The translations under genes were made by a program, and so were the position numbers. The notes under the pieces were generated by a model. The model searched no databases and was not told the DNA's origin. It saw nothing but the letters and a program-made list of their open reading frames with translations. From Streptomyces collinus Tu 365 (GTDB lineage Bacteria > Actinomycetota > Actinomycetes > Streptomycetales > Streptomycetaceae), in contig NC_021985.1 in assembly GCF_000444875.1 (NCBI RefSeq), forward strand, positions 7,770,170 to 7,834,169: DNA of 64,000 bases, read 5' to 3'. Each line of letters opens with the position of its first letter. The stretch's first letter is position 1. Shown here one piece after another: positions 8,280 through 17,700 of this stretch.

Positions 8280-9478
8280 GCCTGAACCCCTGGATAGGCC
8301 TGGCCATCTCGGTCCTGACCCTGCCGCTCCTCTTCACCCTGGTGGACATGGTCGGCAGTGTGCGGGCCAGAAACGCCCGCGCCGACTACGCACCGCCCAC
8401 ACCCGTGGAGGACTTCGAAGTCCTGGTCCCCATCTACGGCAGCGTGCGCTACCTGGAGAACGTGGACTTCCTGCGCACATACGGCAGCCGCGTCCTGCTG
8501 TGCACCACCACGACGGAGACGGACGAATTCAACCGGGAACTGGACGCCATCGCCCAGGCCAACGGCTTCCGCGTCTTCAGAGGCGAGGTCTCCCGCCCGA
8601 GCGAAGGCCGTTCCGGCAAAAGGCAGACCGGCGGCACGATCCGGGACCGCGTCGTCCGCGACGCACTCGAATGGGTCCGGGCCGAGTGGGTGGTGTGCCT
8701 GGATGCCGACACCACCACCGTCCGCCCCCTCAGCGAACTGGTGGGCGCACTCGCCGTCCGCAAACTCGACCTGGCCTCCATACGCCTGGTCCCGATGAAC
8801 ACCCGCCGGCTCCTCGGACGCATCCAGGCACACGAGTATCGCCTCGCCATGCAGTTGCGAAGGGTCGTCCCATGGCTGGTGTCCGGCGCCTGCCACGCTG
8901 CGCGCACCGAGGCGCACCGCCAGATCATGCGGCGCCACTCCCTGTTCTTCCAGGGCAACGACGTCGAACTCGGCATCCTGGCCAACGCCTTGGGTTACCG
9001 GGTCGGCCATGTGCCGTTCGAAGTGCCCACCATCGTTCCGGACAACTTCAAGCCGTGGTGGCGCCAGCGTCTGGCCTGGGCCGGCGGTGAAGTACGGCTC
9101 TACATCGTGAACTTCCGGTTCGCCCGCAGACACCCGCTGGTCTGGGCCTACGGCGCCGCGACGGTCCTTCTGGCCCCCCTGCGCTGGATCACCGCTGCCG
9201 AGCTGGTCAACGACCTTGGATGCACCATGTCCACCGCGGTCCTCGGTGTCGTGATGCTGGCCTACCTTCTGCTTGCCTTCTACGTGCACTGGAACACCAG
9301 GGATTCGGTCATCTGGCTCATGCCGCTCTACGGAGCGGTCTCCAGCCTGCTGATCTCACCGCTCGGAATCCTCTGGTACGTCAAGATGGCTCGTGCAGAC
9401 CGGAACGCGGGAATCATCCGCCCACGGCGCCCGCACCGAGCACAGGAGCCGGCCCAGAGCGGGACCCAGCGCCTGTAA
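8276..9478 (+). CDS. Membrane GT2-type glycosyltransferase
   Basis: 400 residues from the GTG at 8276, which shares GTGA with the upstream stop. Residues 4-25 form one N-terminal membrane helix. The catalytic domain follows (VEDFEVLVPIYGSVRYLENV), with the nucleotide-sugar/metal motif CLDADTTT near residue 142, the acceptor-side GNDVELGILANALGYRVGHV, and a QxxxW-like signature in WWRQRLAWAGGEV. Three to four C-terminal membrane helices end the protein, the topology of processive or lipid-linked GT2 enzymes such as hyaluronan/cellulose synthase relatives. Coupling to the SDR suggests synthesis or modification of a surface polysaccharide. Confidence 0.82.
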   Translation: MSLNPWIGLAISVLTLPLLFTLVDMVGSVRARNARADYAPPTPVEDFEVLVPIYGSVRYLENVDFLRTYGSRVLLCTTTTETDEFNRELDAIAQANGFRVFRGEVSRPSEGRSGKRQTGGTIRDRVVRDALEWVRAEWVVCLDADTTTVRPLSELVGALAVRKLDLASIRLVPMNTRRLLGRIQAHEYRLAMQLRRVVPWLVSGACHAARTEAHRQIMRRHSLFFQGNDVELGILANALGYRVGHVPFEVPTIVPDNFKPWWRQRLAWAGGEVRLYIVNFRFARRHPLVWAYGAATVLLAPLRWITAAELVNDLGCTMSTAVLGVVMLAYLLLAFYVHWNTRDSVIWLMPLYGAVSSLLISPLGILWYVKMARADRNAGIIRPRRPHRAQEPAQSGTQRL

Positions 9479-9547
9479 GCAGCACGCGAAGACGCGTCCC
9501 GCCTTGTCATCCCCGTGTTAGGACGGGCACCGACCCCGCCTCCATGA

Positions 9548-9562
9548 CCGGCCCCGGGCCGG
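9548..9562. terminator. GC hairpin between convergent genes
   Basis: CCGGCCCCGGGCCGG folds as a compact stem-loop in the 93-base gap between the convergent glycosyltransferase and MBL-fold genes. Confidence 0.35.
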
Positions 9563-9571
9563 GCCAGTGGC

Positions 9572-10339
9572 TCAGTCGTCTGGGCAGATGACGAAGAGGG
9601 GGTAGGGGAGTCGGCGGGGTCGGTCGCCGATCTCGTTGAGCGCGGCGCGGATGTCCTGCAGGTGGCCGGTGGTCATCTGCAGCGGGGGTTCGTGGGGCTG
9701 GTAGGTGGTGCGGGCGGACCAGTCCTGGACGTAGAGCCTGCCGGGGTAGACCGTGTCGCCGGTGAGCAGGAACCCGGTCCACGGGTCGTAGAACGTGACC
9801 GCTGCCTCGTGGTGCCCGGGGGTGGCCAGGCACTCGAGCACGCGGCCTCCCAGGTCGACTCGCGCCACGGCGTCGGGGTCCTTATCGAATCCGAAGTGCC
9901 TCCAGGCCGCCGTGAGCTCCGCGTCGACCACCGTGGTCCGAGGGCGGTCGGCGAACTGGCGGTCGCCCGCGATGTGATCGGCGTGGGCGTGGGTGTGCAG
10001 CACCAGCAGGTGGTAGTCCCGTCGGGGGTGGCGGGCGAGCCAGCCGTCGACGAGCTCGTCAACCACCCGGCGCAGGGGGAAGAACTCGGCGGACGCGGTG
10101 GCTCCGGTGTCGATCAGCACCGCCTGCGTGGCGCCGAACAGCAGGAACAGGAACGGTGCCTCGTAGTCGATCGCCATGTTCTGCCGCAGGATGACGGTGT
10201 GCTCGTCGTACGCGTAGACCTGGATGTCCGGGTCGGTGTTGTGCTTGGACGACGGTGAGCCGTGGATCCAACGGACGTCCAACTCGCGAGGCCGGCGAAG
10301 CGGGCGGTCGACATCCGTGAAGGGTGTGCCTGCGGACAT
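9572..10339 (-). CDS. Metallo-beta-lactamase-fold hydrolase
   Basis: 255 residues from the ATG at 10339, which has AGGAG six bases upstream on the minus strand; longer upstream frames lack such a site. The zinc motif HTHAHADHIAGD (HxHxDH) is intact, followed by ATPGHHEAAVTFYD with the third metal His and TGDTVYPGRLY with the bridging Asp. The fold is glyoxalase II-like, so a small-molecule ester or thioester hydrolase in the cytoplasm is likely; substrate unknown. There is no signal peptide. Confidence 0.88.
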   Translation of the reverse strand: MSAGTPFTDVDRPLRRPRELDVRWIHGSPSSKHNTDPDIQVYAYDEHTVILRQNMAIDYEAPFLFLLFGATQAVLIDTGATASAEFFPLRRVVDELVDGWLARHPRRDYHLLVLHTHAHADHIAGDRQFADRPRTTVVDAELTAAWRHFGFDKDPDAVARVDLGGRVLECLATPGHHEAAVTFYDPWTGFLLTGDTVYPGRLYVQDWSARTTYQPHEPPLQMTTGHLQDIRAALNEIGDRPRRLPYPLFVICPDD

Positions 10340-10455
10340 GACGTCTCCTGAGTGCGTCGTCTTAGCGGACCGGGTACGGCGCACATCTCGTCCGGGGCCG
10401 GCACTTGAGAGCCTCCGCCGCGAAGCTACCACGCGGTCGGTCGACGCCTCCGGCG

Positions 10456-10671
10456 ATGTCGGCGCCCCGCCACGTCGTGGCCGTCGACGGACACGAGCTG
10501 TTCCTCTCCCAGGTCGGCCCGCGCGGCGGCGCGGCACCCGGCCACCGCTTCCTGCCCGACCTGATCCGGCCGGGCAGGGTCTTCGACCTCATCGTGCCCC
10601 TGGCCCAGGTCACCGAGGGCTACCGGGCGATGGACGAGCGCCGCGCGGTCAAGGCCCACCTGGAGCCCTGA
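10456..10671 (+). pseudogene. Remnant: alcohol dehydrogenase 3' end joined to a hydrolase-like start
   Basis: The last ~40 codons (PDLIRPGRVFDLIVPLAQVT ... YRAMDERRAVKAHLEP) match the C terminus of zinc-dependent alcohol dehydrogenases, where the phrase 'GYRAMDERRA' is characteristic. All catalytic and NAD-binding parts are missing. The first ~25 codons (RHVVAVDGHELFLSQVGPRG) instead resemble the start of an alpha/beta hydrolase. The short frame therefore looks like a deletion junction of two old genes. It is convergent with the DUF4232 gene and probably not functional. Confidence 0.55.
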
Positions 10672-10685
10672 CCGCGCGGACGCGG
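10672..10685. terminator. Short stem-loop between remnant and DUF4232 gene
   Basis: CCGCG, a four-base loop, then CGCGG, directly after the remnant's TGA and five bases before the end of the convergent DUF4232 gene. Confidence 0.25.
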
Positions 10686-10689
10686 GGGA

Positions 10690-11232
10690 TTACTGTCCGA
10701 CCGGGTTGAGGTACGTGCCCGGGTGGGTGGCACCGTCCTGCTTCAGGATCTGGCCGCCGAAGGGCCACTTCAGGGTGAAGTGCTTCGTCTCGTTCGGCGG
10801 GGTGACCAGGAACGTCGCGGGGACGAACTTCTCCTTCTGCGGCGTGGACCTGGCAACGGGGAGCAGGTTGATGCTGAAGTCCGTCGTGTCCCCCCGCCCC
10901 AGGGTGATCCTCGTGGGCCTCTTGGAGGAGCGCACCAGGGACCAGGTGCCGTCGGTCCTCTGGGCGCCGACCATGTCGACACCGGCGAAGCCGGACAGGG
11001 TGCAGGTGCGGTTGCTCTTGTTGGTGAACCAGACGAACGCCTGCGTCTGCTTCCCGGGCCGCCCCATCTCCGGCTTCGCGTCGTCCCCGGTGGCGAAACC
11101 GGCCTTCAGGTCGGCGGTGTGGCAACGCGACGGCGCGGCCTTGGCGGTGGCCGCCGAGGCCGGGACGGCGGCGACGGCGGTGCCGGCAGCGACGATCGCC
11201 GCAAGGGCCACGGTGGTCGTTTTGGTCTTCAT
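10690..11232 (-). CDS. Secreted DUF4232-domain protein
   Basis: 180 residues from the ATG at 11232, with GAGGGG about ten bases upstream on the minus strand. A Sec signal peptide comes first (MKTKTTTVALAAIVAAGTAV... ending in an A-x-A site). The mature domain has the DUF4232 pattern: an early Cys (SRCHTADL), FVWFTNKSNRTCTLSGFAGVDM with the partner Cys, and a terminal beta-sandwich. Such proteins are abundant, small, extracellular and of unknown function in Streptomyces. It stands alone. Confidence 0.85.
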   Translation of the reverse strand: MKTKTTTVALAAIVAAGTAVAAVPASAATAKAAPSRCHTADLKAGFATGDDAKPEMGRPGKQTQAFVWFTNKSNRTCTLSGFAGVDMVGAQRTDGTWSLVRSSKRPTRITLGRGDTTDFSINLLPVARSTPQKEKFVPATFLVTPPNETKHFTLKWPFGGQILKQDGATHPGTYLNPVGQ

Positions 11233-11396
11233 GCGTGTTCGGTTCCCCTCGAATACGACTCGGTGCGCGAGGTCAGTGCGCACCCACGCACCTGTAGACG
11301 CTCGATGCCCGGCTGTGGTTCGTCTCCAGTGGCCTCTACATGGACGGACCTGTGCTGGCCGGCTGGGCGGCGTCCGATTGCCTTGCGCGAGCGGCG

Positions 11397-11480
11397 GTTG
11401 CCGGCAGTGTCGCGGGCGATCAGGTCGCTCGCGCCGTCGCCGGTGATGTCGCCGACGCCGACCACTACGTCTGCACAGAC
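11397..11480 (-). pseudogene. Fragment of an FG-GAP/VCBS repeat protein
   Basis: The minus-strand frame here reads VVVGVGDITGDGASDLIARD, a textbook FG-GAP/VCBS calcium-binding blade (GDxTGDGxxDLxxRD) found in large secreted streptomycete proteins. Only about one repeat remains; the frame before and after it is not conserved and there is no signal peptide. It lies upstream of the DUF4232 gene on the same strand, between it and the DinB gene. I read it as the eroded remnant of a deleted gene. Confidence 0.5.
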
Positions 11481-11532
11481 TCGGTGGTAAATGCCTGGAC
11501 ATCGGCCGCGGTGATCGGGGAGGCTTCGCGCG

Positions 11533-12039
11533 ATGACGAGAATCGACGACACACCGCCCGCGTGGGACGAGCGCTCCCAGCTCACCACGTTTCTCGACTA
11601 CGCACGGGACACCGCCCGCGCCAAGTGCGAGGGTGTCTCCGCGGAGAACGCCCGCAAGGCGCTCCTGCCCGGCTCACCGCTGATGACCATGAGCGGAGTG
11701 ATCAACCATCTCCGCTGGGTCGAGTACCACTGGTTCCAGGTGGTCTTCCTCGGGGAGGAGGACCGGGGCCCCTGGACGGATGAGGACCCCGACCGCGAGA
11801 TGCGTATCGCCGTCGAATTCCCGCTGGCGCAGTTGCTCGAGGAGTACGCCGAACAGAGCGCCCGCTACCGCGAACTGGTCGCCGGGAACGACCTGGACAA
11901 GCGGGCTGAGGGAACCATCCGCAACGGCCTCCACGTCGACCTGCGCTGGATCCTGCTGCACCTCACCGAGGAGACAGCCCGCCACAACGGTCACCTCGAC
12001 ATCCTGCGCGAGTTGCTCGACGGCACGACCGGTATCTAG
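11533..12039 (+). CDS. DinB superfamily protein (DUF664)
   Basis: 168 residues, full length for the family. The four-helix bundle is visible with the candidate metal-binding His residues in MSGVINHLRWVEYHWFQVV, HVDLRWILLHLTEETARHNGHLD and the last helix. GGGGAGG lies 8 bases before the ATG. Members are related to mycothiol- or bacillithiol-dependent transferases, and many in Streptomyces are of unknown role. No operon partner is present. Confidence 0.88.
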   Translation: MTRIDDTPPAWDERSQLTTFLDYARDTARAKCEGVSAENARKALLPGSPLMTMSGVINHLRWVEYHWFQVVFLGEEDRGPWTDEDPDREMRIAVEFPLAQLLEEYAEQSARYRELVAGNDLDKRAEGTIRNGLHVDLRWILLHLTEETARHNGHLDILRELLDGTTGI

Positions 12040-12260
12040 GTCCGGCGGCAGCGACGGTGCCCGGGACCGTCACGGTCCGCTCGTCCAACGCGTCAAAGAT
12101 CCCACGGGTGGATCTGGGTCAGCAGGCCGCGCAGTCGGTCTGTGAGGGTGACACTGGACGGCGGCTCTACTATCACCAGGCACCTCAGTCCCCGAGTAAC
12201 GGTGACCGCGGGCTCAGGGGCCGATGCGCCGGCCCGGCACAGCCCCCTGAAGGGGTTTAC

Positions 12261-12358
<98 letters not shown>

Positions 12359-12515
12359 CCGTGTCCGGCTCCGGGGACTTACCCCTGCGCCGTTCACGAG
12401 ACCGACTCTCGCAAGATGCGCTGACAGCACGCTGACATGCTCGTCCGCCGCACACCCGCGCGACATCGGCCTCGTGCCCGGCGTCAGTTGTGACTGGGTC
12501 GGCCAGTGCGAGGCG

Positions 12516-13271
12516 TCACCGTCCTCCTGCGTAGACGCCGAGGCTCTCGGGCGACCGGTTTGCGCCGCCCCACTTTCCGGCGGGCCACGGCACGGTGACA
12601 GCGGTGACGACATGCCGAGCGTCACCCCCGGCGTGCCAGCGTCCGGTGAACCTGTTGATCCGGTCTTCGCCGACGACCGGTCCGGGCACGGTGAAGTCGG
12701 CCGTGAAGGTATGACATTCCGGATCGGGCGTGATGGCGCATTCCATGAAGTCCAGCCAGCGGCCGGTCAGGGGGAACCACGCCTTGTAAACGCTCTCCTT
12801 GGCGCTGAACAGCAGCCGGTCCCAGTGGACGCGAGGGTGGGTGACCGCCAGCCGACTCAGTGCCGTTCGCTCCTCGGGCAGCGCGGTCAGCTTCTCCACG
12901 CCCTCGGGCAGAGCGGCATGCGGCTCGGCGTCGATACCGATCGAGGCGAACATAGTGCGATGAGCTACCGCCGCCGCTCGGTAGCCGTCACAGTGCGTCA
13001 TGCTGCCGACCACCCCGTCCGGCCACTGCGGTGCACCCTTGGGGCCCGGCACGATCGGTCCGGGTGTCGCTCCGATGCGTCTCAGCGCCGCGCGGGCGCA
13101 CAGACGGACGGCGGCGAACTCGCGGCGGCGCTTGTCGACCGCGCCGGCCACGACGGCCGCCTCCTGCGGATGCAGGTCGATGTGCGGTGGATCGGCGAAC
13201 AGTTCGGCAACGGCGACACCGGAGGGGAGGAGGGCGCTCAGCAATCCGGTGCCGACGGATCCCGTGATCAC
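12516..13271 (-). CDS. Sfp-type 4'-phosphopantetheinyl transferase (KirP-like)
   Basis: About 251 residues from the GTG at 13271; a start at 13430 would add 53 residues not expected for the family. Family landmarks are in order: GPKGAPQWPDGVVGSMTHCD (substrate-binding P-loop region), SIGIDAEPHAALP with the metal-binding Asp-x-Glu, and LLFSAKESVYKAWFPLTGRW (the W/F-S-x-K-E-S-x-x-K signature). The enzyme transfers the phosphopantetheine arm of CoA to the serine of carrier domains. Its position, divergent from the first PKS gene, makes it the probable activator of the 14 carrier domains downstream. In kirromycin biosynthesis this job belongs to the Sfp-type KirP. Confidence 0.92.
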   Translation of the reverse strand: MITGSVGTGLLSALLPSGVAVAELFADPPHIDLHPQEAAVVAGAVDKRRREFAAVRLCARAALRRIGATPGPIVPGPKGAPQWPDGVVGSMTHCDGYRAAAVAHRTMFASIGIDAEPHAALPEGVEKLTALPEERTALSRLAVTHPRVHWDRLLFSAKESVYKAWFPLTGRWLDFMECAITPDPECHTFTADFTVPGPVVGEDRINRFTGRWHAGGDARHVVTAVTVPWPAGKWGGANRSPESLGVYAGGR

Positions 13272-13568
13272 GAGTGACCGCCCGCTCGCTCCGTGTGGCG
13301 AATGACGCAAATCCTGTCCACTGCATCCTCCAGATTCGACTCGCGAGGTGGGGGTGAGGGTCCGGGAATCCCCGGTGTGTGCTGCGCGAGTGACCGTCTT
13401 GCCCGCTGCCCGGACGGGTAGGAAGGTCACGCTCAGTAAGGCGAAAAGTGACCCCAGGACGCTGTAGACGCGAGTGATCCACCGGGTTACGTTCTACATG
13501 CAACGGATGACACGGGGGAGTGTGCTGGTGCAGACGAGTGTGATTTCTGGCCCGTTATATCACCGAAT
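13272..13568. promoter_or_regulatory. Divergent control region between PPTase and PKS operon
   Basis: This is the only place in the window from which the whole PKS operon can be promoted. It is 297 bases long. No confident -35/-10 pair could be picked by eye. GGGGGAG at 13514-13520 is a strong Shine-Dalgarno-like site but lies ahead of a GTG (13528) that is out of frame with the PKS. Confidence 0.5.
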
Positions 13569-14760
13569 ATGTGGCTCAAACAGGTGGCGGCACGGCTGCA
13601 CGCAGCTCCCCGTTCACCACCCCTGCGGTTCTGTCTCGTGACCGCCCGGCACGTCGTGCTGGGCCTGCCGACGCTCGCCACCGGTGGCCTCTCCGAGAAC
13701 TGGCTGTTACGCGAGTCCGGCGACCTGCACTGGTCGCTGATCGGTGAGTACTTCGGCACCTCGGTCACCAAACTCGCCGACGCCGACGGCACCCGGTTGC
13801 TTCCGGCCTTCGTCCGGGTCCGCCACACCGCGAGCGCCTCGCTCGCCGCCTTCGCCGAGCTCGACGAAGGCGAGATGAGCGGTGAACTGACCAGACTGGA
13901 CGACCGGCGGTTCCTGTCCGACATCCGCTTCGCCACCGGCACGGCACACGTCGACGTCCGGCTGCTCACCGTTTTCGTCCGCCGCTCGGACCGCAACTGG
14001 CTGGTTCCCGGCGTGCCACAGCTGCCCGGCTGCCTGCCGGCCCGGGAGCCGGACGCCGACCAGCTGGCCTTCCTGCACGACTTCCAGGAGCAGAGCGGTC
14101 GCCACACGGATGGTCCCGGACTGCACACCGAGCGTTACGAGCTCAATCCGGTCGTCGACGTCAACGCCCTCGGCCTGCTCTACTTCGCCTCCTACCCGCA
14201 CATCAACGACCACGGCGAGCGCCGGTACCTGCACTCGCTGGCACCAGGCGGCGAGTGGGCCACCGCGGCCACCACCGTCAGACGCGACATCGTGTACCTG
14301 GCGAACTGCGGCGCCGAGGACACCGTGCGGTACCGGCTGGACGACCTGCGTCTGGAGGACGGTCACCGGGCGGTGCTGACCTCGACGTTGCTGCGCGAGG
14401 CCGACAACAGGCCGCTGGCCCGGATCGAGACGGTCAAGGCACTGCGCGGGTCCAGCGTGTTCGGCGGGCTCTGGGGTGACTCCGTCGCGCCCCGCGCCGC
14501 GCCGGCCCCGAGGGAACCCGCGCCCGCGACCGACGACGCCCTGGAAACGGTGCTGCTGCAGCTGCTGGAACGGGCGCTCGGACGGCCGGCCGGTTCCCTG
14601 ACCGCCGACGACGACCTGCGGCGGTACGGCCTGGACAGCGTCGCGCTTGCCGAGATCGTGGCGCTGGCCCATGACGAACACGGCTTGCAGATCGATCCCA
14701 GCGCCATGTTCCAGGCCTTCACCGTCGAGGCCATGGCGCAGGTGATACGCGGCGAGGACC
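13569..14760 (+). other. Loading unit: LnmK-like acyltransferase/decarboxylase fused to ACP
   Basis: Residues 37-305 carry the LnmK/Pnap_2097-type double-hotdog pattern: GGLSENWLLRESGDLHW early, then VDVNALGLLYFASYPHINDH and TVRRDIVYLANC. LnmK loads methylmalonyl-CoA onto an ACP and decarboxylates it to propionyl-ACP. The fused ACP has its phosphopantetheine serine at Ser357 (GLDSVAL). The likely product is propionyl-ACP, or acetyl-ACP if malonyl-CoA is used; an acetyl starter would fit the kirromycin pentadienyl end. Confidence 0.7.
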
Positions 14761-17700
14761 GCGAACCCCGACCGGTCACCGCCACGGCCGCACCGAAGCC
14801 GGGCGCCTCGGCACCGATCGCGGTGATCGGCATGGCCGGACGCTTCCCCGGGGCGGCCAGCGTGAGTGAACTGTGGGACCTGCTCGGCCGCGACGAGGAC
14901 GCGATCCGCGACATCCCGATCGACCGCTGGGACACCGCCGCGCACCCGGATCTGGTGGGCCGGGCGGCCCTGCTCGACGACATCCGCCGCTTCGACCACG
15001 AATTCTTCGCCGTCAGCCCCCGCGAGGCCGCGCTGATGGATCCCCAGCAGCGGCTCATGCTCGAGGTGGCGTGGGCGACCGCCGAGGACGCGGGACAGGA
15101 CCCCACCAAGCTGTCGGGCAGCCGGACCGGTGTGTACACCGGGGTCTGCCACTCCGACTACGCCACCGTGCTGGCCGAGCACGCCGGTCGCGACGAACCG
15201 CACCTGAGCGTCGCGGTCTCTCCTTCGCTGGTGGCCAACCGGGTCTCGTACGCCCTGGGCCTGCGCGGCCCGAGCGTCACCGTGGACACACTCTGCTCGT
15301 CGTCGCTGGTCGCGGTGGCCCAGGCCATCGCGGCGCTGCGGGCCGGAGCATGCGACCAGGCCTTCGCGGGCGGCGTCAACGTGCTGTGCGACCCGGGACG
15401 GCACGCGGCGTACCAGCGCGCCGGCGTACTGAGCCCACGCGGACGCTGCCACACCTTCGACGACGACGCCGACGGCTACGTCCGCGGCGAGGGGGCATGC
15501 GCGTTGCTGCTCAAACCCCTCGACCGGGCGCTCGCCGACGGCGACCGGGTGCACGCGGTCATCCGCGAGGTGGCGGTCAACCACGGTGGGCAGGCGCAGT
15601 CGTTCACCGCGCCCAACCCCGAGGCCCAGGCCGACCTGCTGGTCAGCGCCTACACCACGGCGGCCGTCGACCCCGCCACCGTCGGCTACCTCGAGGCGCA
15701 CGGCACCGGTACCCGGCTGGGCGACCCGATCGAGGTGTCGGCCATGGTGGCGGCGTTCCGCCGGCTGTACGCGCACAGCCGGCATCCGATGCCGGACGCA
15801 CCACACTGTGGCATCGGATCCCTCAAGACCAACATCGGTCATCTGGAGGCCGCCGCCGGTGTCGCCGGCATGATCAAAGTCATTCTCGCCCTGCGCCACC
15901 GGACGCTGCCGGCCACCCGCAACGTGCGCCGGACGAACCGCATGATCAACCTGTCCGGTTCGCCGCTGCGGCTCCAGCTGGAACAGGCCGCGTGGGAGCC
16001 GCCGCCCGGCGGCGGCCCCCGCCGGGCCGGGGTCAGCTCGTTCGGCATGGGCGGCACGAACGCGCACGTGGTCCTGGAGGAGGCACCGCCGGCAGCCGGG
16101 GCACCGCCGGTCGGCCGGGTGACGGTGCCCGTGTCGGCCCGCACCCCGCAGGCACTGCGGGACGCGCTCGTCGCGCTGCTGGACGTGGTGAGGTCACCGC
16201 AAGCGCCCCCACTCGCCTCGATCGCCCGGACGATGAGCACCGGCCGGGCCCGGCTGGCCTGCCGCGTCGCCGTCACGGCGGCAGACCTCGGCGAACTCGC
16301 GGACGCGCTGGCCGCCGCCGTCGACGCCGAGCCGCTCACCGGCGACGCCGGGACCGAGGGCCCGGTGCCTGCCGCCCCCGTCGTGTCGCTGCCGAGCTAC
16401 CCCTTCCGGCGGGACCAGCACTGGGCGGCGCCCACCGCCGTGCCGCAATCGCCTAGCCCCGCCCCGCAGTTCCTCACCGCGGCCTGGCAGGACGCGCCGC
16501 CACCCGCGCCGGCGCAGCGCGGCCGTTTCCTGGTCCTCACGACGGACCCGAGCCTCGCGACGACGCTGTTCGGCGACGACGCCGTCGCGCATCGCCCCGG
16601 CGATCCGCTGCCCACCGTGCGGGGCCTGGCCGGCGTCGCCGATCTGGTCGACTGGGGAGAACCGGGCGCTCTGGTCACCGAGCGGATCCAGGTGCTGCGC
16701 GAGGTGCTCGGCCGGCATCCGCGCACCGGCCTGCGCTGCCTGCACGTCAGCGGCGCTCGCCGCTCGGCGCTGGCCGGCTTCTACCGCGCCGTCTCCGGAG
16801 AACTGCCCATGGTCGTCTCCCGCACCGTCCGGGTCGACGGTGACCTCGCCGACCTGGCCGCCGCGGTCGCGGCCGAGAGCACGGCCGACGACCAGGAGAC
16901 CGAGATCCGGTACGCCGGCTCCCGACGACGGCGCAGCGTGGCCGGGTTCGCCCGGCCCGGCGACGTCGATCCGCTGACCGGTCTCGACCGGGGCGCCGTG
17001 CTGATCACCGGGGGCACCGGTGCCATCGGCCTGCGCCTCGCCGAGCACCTGGCCGACCGGGGTGCGCGGCACCTCGTCCTGATCGGCCGCTCCGAGCTGC
17101 CCGCCCGCAACCGCTGGGCGTCCCTGGCCGCCGAGCCGTCGACCGACCCGTTGCTGCGCACGCGCCTCACCGCCCTGCTGGCCCTCGCCGAGCGGGGCGT
17201 GAAGCTCTCGGTCCACACCCATGCGCTGAACGACGCGGTCACGCTGCGCAGGCTGATCAACCGGCATCGAGGCCGCGCCGGAGGGATCGCGGCGGCCTTC
17301 CACTGCGCGGGGGTCATGCACCAGCCCCGGTCGTTCCTGGCCAAGACGGCCGACGAGATCGCCGTCGTGCTACGGCCCAAGCTCGCCGTGGAGACACTGT
17401 GGGCTGCGTTCGGCAGCCGGCTGCCGCGCCTCATGGTCCTGTTCTCCTCGATCGCGGCCGGGTCGCCCCGGCTGGCCGGGGGCTATCTGGACTACGCCGC
17501 GGCCAACAACGTCCTCGACGACTTCGCCGAGGCGCACGCGGACGAGCCCGGGTGCGTGGTCCGGTCGCTGCGGTGGCCGCTGTGGCGGGACGTCGGAATG
17601 GGCGAGCGGCGTACCAGCGCCGGGACCGAACTGGGCATCCCCGACCTGGCGGAGGGCGACGCGCTGCGACTGCTCGACCTGGCGCTGCGGGTGCCGGGCG

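Noticed and set aside
13272..13430. Longer N terminus for the phosphopantetheinyl transferase (ATG at 13430)
   Set aside because: It adds 53 residues of non-conserved sequence. The GTG at 13271 fits the family length, though its ribosome-binding site is weak.
13569..14470. GNAT-type or conventional AT loading domain at the start of PKS 1
   Set aside because: There is no GHSxG acyltransferase motif and no GNAT acetyl-CoA loop. The sequence pattern fits the LnmK-like family instead.
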